A program made the position numbers and the translations under genes. Under the pieces are notes generated by a model that worked only from the letters and a program-made list of their open reading frames with translations, was not told the origin of the DNA and ran no database searches. Positions 48,560 through 60,182 of a stretch of DNA of 64,000 nt are shown here, piece after piece. The DNA is from Lutraria lutraria (lineage: Eukaryota > Mollusca > Bivalvia > Venerida > Mactridae): positions 35,913,501-35,977,500 of the forward strand of contig OZ026842.1 in NCBI GenBank assembly GCA_964023205.1, read 5' to 3'. Numbering within the stretch: position 1 is the stretch's first letter; the number at the start of each line of letters is the position of its first letter.

Positions 48560-50117
48560 ATCAAACTGACACTTGATCCTCGTATTGTTGATAATGGACT
48601 CTGTATAGATGATAAGATATAATTGTTATTTCTTACAAGTTGATTAAAATACGTGAATGTTCCAAGTCAGATGTGGAGCACTAACGATTAATGAAGACAT
48701 ATTACTATAAAATATCAATTATCAAATGTATACATATCATGATCCTACGACATAATCAAGGCATGTGACATTGTTGTCATGCGTTAAGATAAAATGTTCT
48801 TTCAAAAGGTTCGACAAAATGATATTCGTCACTGGAAGTGAAAATGAATTTCACAATAAACGGTGTACAGAGCCGCAATGTTCACGGACAACAATTCTAT
48901 GGAAAAATTGATAGATTTAGCCTCTAGATAATGTCCAGCTGTGAATAAGATATGCCCCCCCCCCGTTTTTCCGTTCACTGAATTGGCTGTTATGCATGTT
49001 TTCTTTATTTACGTAGTAACTTCATGATTATACAATCTTATATCTGTCTATATGAGTATCATTGAGTCTACTTGTTCTAAAAATGTTCTTTCACACACTT
49101 ATGTCGGTATGTGTCAGTTCGTTAATTACATATTATTTATGACAGCTGTTTTAACTACATGTATAATGCAAATTACAGTTAATCACAGTAATAATGAAAA
49201 GTCGTGTGTAATGAGGTAGCCTTATTTTTGTACTGCAACGTCCTACTTTGTTTGAATGTAATAAATATAGTTAATTATGGACATAACGAACTTTAACTGT
49301 GCTCTACTGTATTCAAATACATGTATTGAAAAATGAATGTGTGTTATCATAAGCATATAGTTATATCGTTGTTTTGTATACATTTTATATAGCTTTTTTA
49401 TGGAAATAAATAAAACATATTTTCAATGTTTCACTTGCTAACTTGATTATTAAAAACAGTGCATGTAGTTTAAACACATAAATAGACATATCATATTCGG
49501 CAAGCCAGGATTTATATGGAGTGATCGATGATTGATATCGGTGTTAAATGTTGCATCATTACTTACTATACAGTCAAAACTGCCATAGCTGCGATTACGC
49601 GACTAGCGACCATGATTTATACGGTCCGGAACGTCCATAACATTGTTTTAGCGATTCCGTTATGAAAGATAACTCTACCTCTTGTCTTCTGTATGTTCAA
49701 GATGTTATGTTTTACGTTCGTGACCATACCAGTTTATCTTTTAAACAAACTTTATAATTTGTCAAATATGTATATTCGGAACGAATTTCGACATGACTAC
49801 GCATGTTTTACCCAGCGATTAATGGAATTGCTTGTGATACTCGATAAGGCAAAGCAATCAATTTAATTTAATCGCGGTGCTCAATTAATGAGAATATAAC
49901 TCGACACTGATCGTCCCATGTTACTGATAATACGTCTACAGAGCTAATAACAGCGCCATCTTGGCACGACCAGTTTATATATAATACTTCGAAATATTGC
50001 ACGCGGCAAACATGAATCACTTACCATGCAAAGGTGTGTATTTACACAAACAAGGTAAAATAATGCCAAGTACATAAGCACTCACTAACAACAATGCATT
50101 TTAACGAAATCAATGTT
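48560..50117. other. Intergenic region between convergent genes
   Basis: AT-rich DNA separating the 3' ends of the plakin (+) and lipase (-) genes. It holds a C run at about 48956-48964, the AATAAATAAAA cluster at 49405-49414 and a possible single MITE end (ACAGTCAAAACTGCCATAGC at about 49571). No gene seen. Confidence 0.5.
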
Positions 50118-50128
50118 TTTATTTTATT
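50118..50128 (-). terminator. Poly(A) signal of the lipase gene
   Basis: On the - strand two overlapping AATAAA hexamers lie about 40 bases downstream of the TAA stop at 50168-50170. The position and doubling make this a good 3' end signal. Confidence 0.65.
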
Positions 50129-50167
50129 TGGAATGTGTAACATCCAATTATTAACAACTTGAACCGT

Positions 50168-53100
50168 TTAACAACCAGACTTGGATGAAATGGTGTAAGT
50201 CTGTCCAGTTACAATACGATGCTCGTGTGCGCAAAAGGTTGTCCTGAAAAAGCAAGTCATACTTCAAGTACGTCTTGGTAAAGACCATTCCATGTTGTGA
50301 CTATCTCATTATAAACTTAGGGTACTAGTAGTTAATTACTGGAAATTTCCCTTTCTTCTTTTTATAATTCGACCAGACATTGAAGCCATTTTAGTACTAG
50401 CATCGGTATTTTTGTTCCCAAAGTGGACGATTTATCAACCTTTTTTTACTTCAGTTAAGTTACCTCCAAATGCTGCAGCTATTTTACAGGCCGTTGACAT
50501 CCATCGGGAATAAAACACAGTTCGTATTACCGGTTTACAATCCTTGGGTAGCAATTCATAATTGAATCTTTTTCATTGCGAATATGACTTATTGACGAAT
50601 GATATTGCATGCAATGCTCTGCCTCGAACATTCAATTCACATATCATATTGAAACGCTTTCGGGCACATTCGGATTCATGGTGGATGTGTTTGTTATCGT
50701 AGATAACTTAAGTGCTCTGCTAAGGTATTGCATAAAAACTACCCAACTGTGGTTATTACCAAAGTGTTCATGTTTTACCGATCCGGAGGTTGAGTGAGAT
50801 TGGTTCCATCCAATGCGTTTACTGCCCGGTCGACTTTGCATGCAGACCGTTTACCACTCTGCGTTAAGTGTAATAATATACGACAGACAGGATGGTGCGA
50901 GCCGTCTTGGCAAATTTGGGCTTTTGTTAACAGTTTATGTTTGTTTGAGTCGTGTTTGTTGGTTTGTGGCTAACCCATATTTAAGGCAAGATGAATGATG
51001 GCATGTGGTATTTATGGGATTTATGGGACAGTATTTACTTTACTTATCACGTGCTACCGGTAGGCAATAACAAAGAAGTAAGATGGTAAGTGGTGACAGT
51101 TAACTCAGGTGAACTGACTGTTTGATTCGTTACTTGTTTGCATATATCATTTAATAGTCGTATTTAACTTACTTTGTGGATGTTGAGGCTGGTTCAACCA
51201 TAACACTGTGCACATTGACAGAACGCGCGGCCAACAAACCATGCAAATCTCTAGCTTTCACGAATTGCAGTTTTACTGAAGTTACAGTTCCTATGTCACT
51301 GTGTGTAGAAATCACGTGTTTCTCTTCTTGACCATGGTTATAAGAATGCATCAGGCTAAAAATACGTACATACTGTTTAGACTTACGAGACCATATGATT
51401 TTGATAAACACAGTTTAAAAGTAACGTTTGCACGATGTTGTATGTCACAAGTGATCTACATAGAATCTGGATTATATCGTATTTCAAAAGAATCAAAACT
51501 AATTATAATAAACTTAATCAATTTGATATTATCGTGAGAAACTAGTGTCTTTATTCTTGTTCCGAATCACACATTTGGATACCCTAAATTAACCGAAGTT
51601 TTGCCGTCCTATACATAATTCAAGAGTAATTACTTGTGGCAGCGATTTTGACAACAATAACAAAAACACACAACATTTTGACCATACTATAAAGTATTGG
51701 TTTGCAGTTACGAGAAAGAATACCCAAAACATTTTTTGTGATTTTTACAATTTTCCTTTTTGAAACCCCTGCTACAGTTTGCTACAGTGCTCACATTGGT
51801 AGAATGCAAACTGTTGAATATAATTTATCTGAACTTCGCATGATCATAGCATATGATAAAGAAACATTTTAAGCAAAATAATGGGAGTCTCTAATTTCAT
51901 TTCAAATTCAAGTTCAAGGGCAGATAAGTCAAAAACGAGATCAGAGACCTCCATGTTTTCGCTAGAAATTATTCTGTTCATATGCGTCATGAAACTGAAA
52001 CTAAGTGTATCACTCGTCTCTAAAATTACCATCTTTTAGTTTTCAGTACAAACATGAACATGCTGACCTACCGACACACTGTTAAAAGTGTGAACCAATA
52101 CAATGTTGAGGATGAACACAAACTGTTTTCACTCACCTCTCAAACTTCAGTGGTTCAGACTGGCCATTGGTTCCTACCAGTGTAATCATGAATTCCCCGT
52201 ATGTATGAAGCATGCGATCAGACAGTTTTACATCCACGAAGTATTCATGACCTATGAAAATAAAACATTCAAATTACTACGGTATCAGCGATACGTCCGA
52301 AATCTGGAAGTATCCGAAAAAATGACAGTAGCCTAGAACCGATTATTTTCCAAGTACGTGCATGTAGTAAGTTTTATAACAAGGAAATCCGGAGGTTGCA
52401 GGTTCGAATCACGCCAGTGGCGTAATTTGACCGGAACCTTCACAATCCCTTCTTTCGGCGCGATTACTGGTCAGAATCCAGGGAGTAATTAATGCGAGTT
52501 GTAAGAGCTTTCTTTACAATCGATCTAAAATAATTATGTTTAAACTAAATGTAGGACAAAAACTTAACATGCTTTAACGTAAGCACATAGGATTGGTAAA
52601 ATGCACATCGTACATAACTGTTTCTGTAGTACTTCAGTTTGTACTAAGGAATCGGCACAATTTCAGACATACTAGTACACGCTCACTTTATGACACCTTC
52701 GTACAAGACTACAAATGTGTTATCTTAACAACCAAGACATGAAATAATGAATTAATATGAGTTGAAGAACGAGACAAATGTCAAATCTAGGTAGTTGATT
52801 ATCTGTGCCTAATTGGCTGCACTATCAATGTTCTTGTTCCTATCTACTTTGAGACATAAGCGACGCGCATGTTTCTCAGATACGCGTCGCACCTACAGCT
52901 AGTGCCATTCAATTACTACTGTGATACGTCCAAAATCAGAAAAAAAACGAAAAATAATTTGGTACCGATTATTTTCCTAGTACATGTAGTACATTTTATA
53001 ACAAATGAAGGGAAAAACATTTACATACTGTAATATGACGTAAAAGCGTAGGTTCGGTAACAAGTCCACCGTACATAACTGTAATACCTTTGTACTAAGG

Positions 53101-56100
53101 AATCGGCACAATTTCCGACATACACGCTCACTTTATGACACCTTTGTACCAGACTTACAGTATGTTATCTTAACAATCAAGACATGAAGTAATGAATTAA
53201 AATGAGGTCAAGAACGATACAAATGCCAAAATCTAGGTAGTTGATTATCTGTGCCTAATTGACTGCACTACCAAATTCCTTGTTCCTATCTGCTGTGAGA
53301 CATACGCGAGGCGCTTGCTTCTCCGATAACATCAATTTTCTCAGGGCTTTGGCGTCGCATCTACAGCTATAGTGTCATTTTGCGACTGTTTTAGTTTTAA
53401 TGGTGAAGAACCGGGCGTTCACTTAGGAAGGATCATTGACCTTTTTCACAGGCTTTCCCACATGCAAAGTTGGTCCCAGATGGAGTTCAAACTCACATCA
53501 GTGTGGGGCTATTGATTACTAGTCACTGTACGTGTGCCTTTACTGTATAGTTTTTTAAGTAAGAATATAGCACCTCAATATTGCGAATTATTTTCTGGAT
53601 TTTGAGATAGTCTTACTATCGAGATTTTACTCTTTTTGTCTTTTACTCTTAATCGCCAAGATATTCCAGTTATGTATGGTTGCCAATCCACCTTACCACT
53701 TTTCCTGGCCTGTATTCTTACCAGTACTTCTTTACCACTCCATGAAGAGATGGCAACTTCTCCATATAATGTTATGTAGGAAAATCGACATGTTGTCTAT
53801 ATTAGATGGAAGGTTTTGTCCTGCCGCGACATGGACTCGAACTCGGATCGACAGGTTGCAAGTCCAAGGCATTAACCACTAGACCATGTCCATAGTCCCT
53901 GAGATTGTACTATACACATGATTGAAATAAATAAAGAACTTACCACAAAATGGCGACTTGCCGGACGTGCTGAGATAGTAAGTCCCATGTAGATGACTAT
54001 CAGCATCATATCCCATCTCTGGGCAGCCACCTGACGGGCAACCGAGACAGCTTCCGGCTTCAAACTCACTGCCGCTTGGACAGAGATGAGCGTAAAAATT
54101 GCACTGGCTATTTATAGATTCAGTAAACAGTTCCAGTGATCGGGAGTGACTGCAAGTGATGGACCCGGTGGCACCTTGTTAAAATAAATACCATCATTAA
54201 ATGAAAACCTTGAAATACATTACAGCATAAAATTTATTATTACATTATTTATTTATTTTTATAGTCCACTGGATAGATCAAAATACATACATACAAAGAT
54301 ACAATCATAAACAAACAAAGCATGTAAGATACGAGGGAAACGTATATACATGTAGTTCATATTAAAGACAATACCAATAATTACCATATATCTACCCATA
54401 TGGAACAAAACATCAAATTTTAGTTGTATGAATTATAATTTTCATAATCAAAACAAAATATAATGTGCATAATTATATATGTTATTTATTTACGTCTATT
54501 ATATGTGAATTGTTATACAATGCGTGTTTGATCGTATTACGAAATATAAAGAATATTACGCCATATTGTATGAATGGTAAACACTTGCACTCGACCGAAT
54601 TCTTGAAGCAACATATTGATAAGTTTATCTGAACATTGAGATTATCGATCTCTGAATATACATAGTATATTAAAAAAGATACGCAGGAAGCACTTTTCCG
54701 AGATATTAATTTTCACACATTAATGAGTAGCTATTGTACATGTACAATTTCTTAACTTACCGCTTATAGAACCATGAGCAACGTTTCCGATGACGCCGGA
54801 AATTGGGTTTTCGTCACAACCAGGCTGATGTTCGCCGCCATTAGGGTAAAAATCTACGTCACCTACGGCATCACGTGTTCCGTAACCTTAGAAAAGTAAA
54901 ATCTAAACGTTTAAAACCTCTTCTGTATTTGAACTTATGGAAATACCTTTGTTGAATTTTTCAAAAATATCTACCAGTGAGCCTTCTGTAACAAGACATG
55001 CCAAACAAAGTATTTACCTTTTAACAGTTCTGACGATTAATGTAAGCCAGTGGTTCGGGATAAAAAAGACAAAGAGCCATTAAAACGGAAGGAAACTTCC
55101 AGACATAGTAAAAATACTAATTTGGAGTGTAGATAATTATGTATGAGTTTCGTTAGAAGCCAAACCATAAAACAACGTTTTTATTGGGATTCATGATATA
55201 CATGTTACCTAATGGCAGTGTGTCAGATTAACGGTAGTTGGTTTTAGCTGGGACCATTTATTGTTCTATATTTTAGACTAATTGAACAAATACTTAAGAA
55301 AATGTCGTTTATTCTAATTTTGTACGTACCAGAAACGACTACGAATTTCGAACCGTCTGTATGGATCACGTCAACAAAGTCAGCATCCGAGGCATCTAGA
55401 CGCTTGTCAAGTGGGCGACCAGAAAATCCCGGATCAGCCGGGTCAAGACCTTATTATATAACAATGCATAGATTAATAAATATAAATTGGCTAATGGCTC
55501 TATATGAATAACCACGTTAGGTATAACATATACATGACTTCAAATAATTGAAATCACTGAAAAGTCTATAAAATGACCCATGTGATTACCTCGTCTGGTC
55601 TGTTACCTCCATCTATCCTTGATGCATCGATATACTTAGTAGCTTGCTGCTAAAGAAATATTGCCGTTAAACAACTTGGGTCTGAAAATTCCAAGTACTT
55701 GTATTTCAAATGTCGGCTTACCGCGTACCGGCGAAATTAGATATACATTGTAGTCGTAGTCCCTGAGTGTGCCAAGTGTTACAAATGAGTATGTACGTAT
55801 TTAAATGTGTGCACCCAGCTATTCTGAGAATCTAAGCCTTTCGAAAGACTGCTATGTTATACAATGGCTAACTAACTGTGTTTGGTACACTCATCTAAAT
55901 CCAATTGAAACCAAGACCTGGAATTTCTTGAATTTTAAAAACATCGTACTTGCATGCGTGTCAGAAGGATATATAGAAACTTATTGGATATTTAAAGCAC
56001 CGTGTAATATTTTTTTAGTCTTCTGTAAGTATAGAAATGTTTTCTTTGGACTCACAACTCACTCGCAAATGAACGCCATACCTGATATACGGCCAATGTG

Positions 56101-59100
56101 TGGCACAAGATGACCAACGTGTCCTGCTGTTTGTGCTCCTAAACTATGACCAATTATATGTACATCAGAGTATTGTAAACCGTTGTTGTTATGGAGACTT
56201 TTAAGCAACAAGGCAATTTCTGAACCAACAACAAAGGTATTGGCGGCCGCATGTTGATAGTCAGTTTTCGAGCCGTGACCCCAATCAACAACAATGACGT
56301 TGAAATCACCCTGGCAATAGAAAAAGGAATATTATGTTATTTCGTCCATCTGTTAATATTTCTGCAAGGTCAAAATTGTTTTTTACCCGTTCGTCTTTGA
56401 TGCGGGGTACTCAGGAAAAGCGCATGTATAGGCATTTTGAAGTTAAGAAGTAAAAAATGTTGAAATAGTATTTTGTGAGCGCGAACACGCTTTTCCTATT
56501 CCTGAAGTTATCGTGGTCACTGAGGGCGATTTCTGTTCATGTTAGAAGACAGAAGTTGATAGGGGACAAAATAGGATGACCCCGTCCACTTTTATCATAG
56601 CACAAATGTCCTGCAAAACGACATACCGAAACTATTTTACTAATATAGCAATATTCGTGGTAAATCACGGAGCTCAAGGGTGGTCTACAATAGATGACAA
56701 TAAACTAGAAGACATGACAAGAGTATTGTTTATAGAAGCCCTGACGATTCTTTAGCAATTTGGCAATTCGTTTGAACGTGCACAGAGGCATAATGGTCCT
56801 AGCAACATTTACATACCAGTAGCCTTAAAAATTAAGTCAACATCTCAACAATACATTTTCACATTGTAACCGGGCAAAGCCTCACCATTTATCCTTTTTA
56901 AAACCATTTAGCACGACTTGTATGATCATTTCAAAAGACAAGGTGGTGCATTTTTATGGTATAGTCTCTGGCTAGTAATCATTGGCCTTTCATTGCTGTG
57001 AATTCGAATCATGCCAACTTGGGATCAAATTTCACACGAGGGAGGACTGTCACGCTAACTTATGGAGGTATGTGGTTCTACCCATTGCCTAGATAAGTTG
57101 TTGTGTGGCTATTTGAAGTTCAATGTAGATGTATGATAGTGCTCAGATTTATGGTGAATTCGTTAACATTTAGGGTTGATTCTATTTGATTGATGTATGG
57201 TATGATATAACCATGTGCTTGTGAACTATATACATGAATTTATTCATTTTTCAAATACTCATGATGGTCATTATAATGTGTATTACTCATATTATGTAAA
57301 TAATTTATACCCTTGGATTGAATAAAATATACAGACAATATCCTTTATGAAAAAAGCAACTTCATACAAAAAACATAAACCAATATGCTTCTTGAAATCG
57401 TCTACATATAACGTTTTGGTATAGTTTTTCTTGTTATAACCTAGTTTATGGCATACTTTTGTATTTGATAAAAAACTTTTTCATAGTGAGTGTTAATGTT
57501 AAGGCGGGGGAGGAAAAAATAGTGACTGACGAACACGCTTCTCATTGGCTTGATTAAATCAATGTCTTTTCAAATAACAATTCTGTGCTCTATCAATTGA
57601 GCTCAATAAGTGGAATAACAATTTCATATTGTTTCGATGAAGCAAGAAAAGGAATATGTTTGCAAATGCAAGAATATGTGTACATTGTTGTACTTTCAAA
57701 AGTTTTTAGATTGTTCCATATTTAAACCCTACTTTATGCGTATTTTTAATTATATTCTATTTTTGTCTAGAGTTCCGCAAGCTTATCAAAGGATAAAAAT
57801 TGAAGTGCGCAAAATCTGCAAAATAGACATTAACTAGGCATAAATAAAGTGAGAAACAAAGATATTGAGGACATATTTAGAAAACAACCCCGTGACGGTG
57901 TAATAAGTTCAGACAATCCTTATCAATATAAATTCCGAATAACCTGAATTGGTTAATCGCCTAATTAATTAAGGGAAACAATTGTGCAATATAGTCACGA
58001 TTTAGAATGTCAACTTATTCAGATAAATAAAGAAAGGTTAGAAGAAATACGTATACAATAAAAGCTATCAAATCCGGACCCATTCTGCACCGTGCCAAAA
58101 GTCCGTTTTACTGGTTTTCAGAACTTTTCATAAAAATCCGAAATAAATGGTACAGTGCAACCTCTCCAAAGCAAAAAACACCAATACCTAATAAGCGAGA
58201 TTTCTAGTTTTAATGGTAGAGAAAGACATAAAGCGTACACCTGGATAGAACAGCCGACATGCATTTAGACAGCCAAACAACTTCTTTACCTGCGCGGTTA
58301 GGGGTCACGGATGGGATATGAACTCGTTGAGGGGCTACTTGTAATTACTAAACAATTGAGGTCTCTAAGTGTAACCAAATTTAAGCAAACTGGTGTAAGG
58401 GCGACACTTAAAGAAGATCGACATAAAGAAAATGAACTTGTAGAAATAAAAAACGAAAGAGGCGAGAACTGGGCAGGGCACACGTACTATATATATATAT
58501 ATTTATAAAATGTTAAAAAATATATCCGAGTCAAGCAAATTAATAATGAAAAATAACTAACATTCCATAGGTATTATTATATATTTCATTCGCCAACCGG
58601 TTTCCTCATTTGACTCATCAGGGCATTAATTTATTATTAATGCCCTGATGAGTCAAATGACGAAACCGGTTGGCGAATGAAATATATAATAATACCTATG
58701 GAATGTTAGTTATTTTTCATTATATATATTTATATATAAATATGTCGTTACAAACATTTGAACAGGATTATATGATAGAAAGAGTAGATGTGTGCAAACG
58801 ATAATCAGTTTATATACCTACCATAAAAATGTTCGTACAGGGAACATATTAAATGTAGCTAAATGTCTGTTTTCGGGTTTATACCTGTTTTCAAATTACT
58901 CGTTCTTTCCAAGTAACAATTAGCCTCTCCACATAAATAGTGGATGAAAGGTCGTACATGTGATGTGTTCTCCCAAATTATCATAGAGATAATATGCCTT
59001 GTCCAGTCAGGATACAACTAAATAACCCAAGTCAATGACTAATTACAAACAACCATAAACACATAGGTAAGAAAATTAAACTCCATTCTTAGTCAAGTAG

Positions 59101-59672
59101 CCCTTGTCTCCGGTATAAACGACAGAGGCAATTGAAGTTACTGTTTAATTGAAGACAAATTATGCCAACAAAATAGTTTGACTTTGAAGGGGGGGGGGGG
59201 CAAAACATACGAATCTCATTACCACTGTGTTGATATATCGTCATCGTAGCTTTGGTCTTTGTGTTGATTGAGATAATTAATATGACATGATGGCCTCGAC
59301 AGGATACCGTTACAAGGAAAATGTACGTACCTTTTGTAGAAGAGCATTTGTCATAACAGGTATCCATGCAGTCGTTCCACTGTCAATGAATCCATGTATT
59401 ATGAGTTTAGTTGGTTTGCTGGAATCGAAATGACTCAACCACCCGGGAAGTTCCGACTGATAATTGAGTGACTCTAAATTGTACGAGCTGGACGAACCCT
59501 TCCTGTGTAGACGGAACACTGTCGCAATTTTGTCCGGTGACTGCGGCGTAGGAATATCGGCGTACGAAGCGAAACAACCCAGTTCACCATAACAGACTGT
59601 TTCTCTTGTCTGAATAGTGTGGGCTAAAGACTCGTAGCCAAGACTACACACCAATAATAATTTTAAAATCAT
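50168..59672 (-). CDS. Secreted pancreatic-type lipase with PLAT domain
   Basis: Pancreatic-lipase-family enzyme, expected to hydrolyse acylglycerol or phospholipid esters outside the cell. Exons, in order of translation: 59672-59331, 56310-56082, 55449-55330, 54886-54761, 54174-53944, 52251-52137, 51355-51173, 50243-50168. All joins keep phase and give 473 residues, close to the usual 450-475. A signal peptide spans about 1-17, followed by [11 protein letters not shown], the conserved mature start. The oxyanion segment HGF is at 93-95 and the nucleophile Ser170 lies in GHSLG. The acid is Asp193 in LDPADP and the base His282 in CSHSRS. Ser-to-Asp and Ser-to-His spacings fit pancreatic lipase. 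Cys254 and Cys280 frame a full-length lid. The PLAT domain starts at about 350 ([21 protein letters not shown]) and ends in a short last exon (TFCAHEH, final Cys). The penultimate exon could instead read through to a TAA at 51169-51171, but its GTAAGT donor argues for splicing. Catalytic competence is likely; colipase dependence and substrate are unknown. Confidence 0.92.
50244..51172 (-). other. Last intron of the lipase gene
   Basis: Runs from a GTAAGT donor to a CTTTTTCAG acceptor. Frames inside it on either strand (for example 50644-50841) show no recognisable protein. Confidence 0.6.
52270..53390. repeat. Tandem duplication inside the lipase intron before the PLAT exon
   Basis: A block at 52270-52910 is repeated at 52911 to about 53390. 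Both carry GATACGTCC, CCGATTATTTTCC, CTAAGGAATCGGCACAATTT, CACGCTCACTTTATGACACC and TAGGTAGTTGATTATCTGTG. Copy 1 also holds about 150 extra bases at 52380-52530 that include a box-B-like GCAGGTTCGAATCACGCC, best read as a SINE fragment inserted after duplication. The left edge is about 20 bases upstream of the PLAT exon acceptor. Confidence 0.85.
53395..53545 (-). mobile_element. SINE fragment in a lipase intron
   Basis: Shares AGTTGGTCCCAGATGGAGTT, CAAACTCACATCAGTGTGGG and TATTGATTACTAGTCACTGT words with the SINE at 22619-22855. Truncated at its tail. Confidence 0.6.
53640..53892 (-). mobile_element. tRNA-derived SINE in a lipase intron
   Basis: The - strand head GGACATGGTCTAGTGGTTAA has a perfect box A, a GCA triplet in the anticodon position (Cys-type) and box B GAGTTCGAGTCC. 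The body (GTCGATTTTCCTAC, GTGGTAAAGAAGTACTGGTA, ACATAACTGG) parallels the SINE at 8307-8584 and ends in a GGCGATTAAGAGTAAAAG tail. Located about 50 bases downstream of the exon that carries the catalytic His. Confidence 0.8.
56965..57085 (+). mobile_element. SINE of the third group in lipase intron 1
   Basis: GGCCTTTCATTGCTGTGAAT is followed by box B (GAATTCGAATCATGCC). The body has GGGATCAAATTTCACACGAG, GGAGGACTGTCACGCTAACT and TATGTGGTTCTACCCATTGC. Same order as 38042-38205. Confidence 0.7.
57094..57391 (-). repeat. Dispersed 300-bp repeat, copy 2
   Basis: Reverse complement of 11440-11746 with scattered differences. It lies in lipase intron 1, directly after the SINE at 56965-57085. Confidence 0.85.
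58150..58320. mobile_element. Solo MITE end and SINE fragment in lipase intron 1
   Basis: TACAGTGCAACCTCTCCAAA at 58150 is the best-preserved end of the CAACCTCTCC family but has no partner. From about 58205, AGTTTTAATGGTAGAG and GCGTACACCTGGATAGAACA match words of the SINE at 22619-22855. Confidence 0.5.
58543..58723. mobile_element. 181-bp near-perfect palindrome containing hammerhead motifs
   Basis: Arms of about 88 bases (58543-58630 and 58636-58723) are reverse complements around a TTATT centre at 58633. The only internal mismatch I find is 58605 against 58661. The arms include CATTCCATAGGTATTATTAT, TTCATTCGCCAACCGGTTT and TCATTTGACTCATCAGGGCA. TA-rich tracts flank both sides. Probably two head-to-head copies of the terminal segment of a Penelope-like or retrozyme-like element. 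Located in intron 1 of the lipase gene. Confidence 0.92.
58641..58675 (+). ncRNA. Type I hammerhead ribozyme motif
   Basis: The catalytic core is complete. CTGATGA lies at 58645-58651. Stem II is GTC/GAC (58652-58654 with 58659-58661) around an AAAT loop, followed by GAAA at 58662-58665. Stem III is the self-complementary ACCGGT at 58665-58670, then T at the cleavage position (58671). Stem I pairs GCC (58642-58644) with GGC (58672-58674), plus a T-G wobble. A self-complementary stem III means two copies would pair to form an active dimer, as known for Penelope-like element hammerheads. U at the cleavage position is allowed but less common than C or A. Activity is inferred. Confidence 0.8.
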
Positions 59673-60115
59673 ATTGCTAGTGTGGAAACTGTTAAAGTTT
59701 CACTTACACCAAAGCTGTCCGAAGCACAACTGAGTGTCGGTCGAAGCAGATAAGAGAATTTGTTAAAGGGCCATAGTAATAATCTCAACCTTGACCTCAT
59801 TAGGAGATCTAATTAGATATAATCACAAATGGTGTAGTTTATTTTTAGATAACTCGTACATTGTTGTCTATATCTAGCACGAAACACCTGCACGTGCAAC
59901 ATGCCTTTCTCTTGTTCCCCATTCCAAATTTCGGTGGTCAGATCTCAGCTGTATGATTGCATAAATTTAGTGTATTGTTGTCTTATGTGAGTAAGACATT
60001 TATCACTCTCATAATTAATGTTTTCTACTTCTAAACAAACACTATTCAACAACAATACAAGGATATCAGAAGTTAGTGTTTGTGCTAATCTCAACTGCAC
60101 AATGTTTCATTTCGA
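59673..60115. other. Upstream region of the lipase gene
   Basis: Sequence 5' of the lipase start codon, so the promoter should lie here. No TATA box or other element can be assigned with confidence. Confidence 0.4.
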
Positions 60116-60128
60116 CCCCCCCCCCCCC

Positions 60129-60181
<53 letters not shown>
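60116..60181. repeat. Poly-C followed by (CT)n microsatellite
   Basis: A run of about 13 C, then about 25 CT units, then short GT units. Frames that cross it on both strands are by-products. Confidence 0.95.
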
Positions 60182-60182
<1 letters not shown>

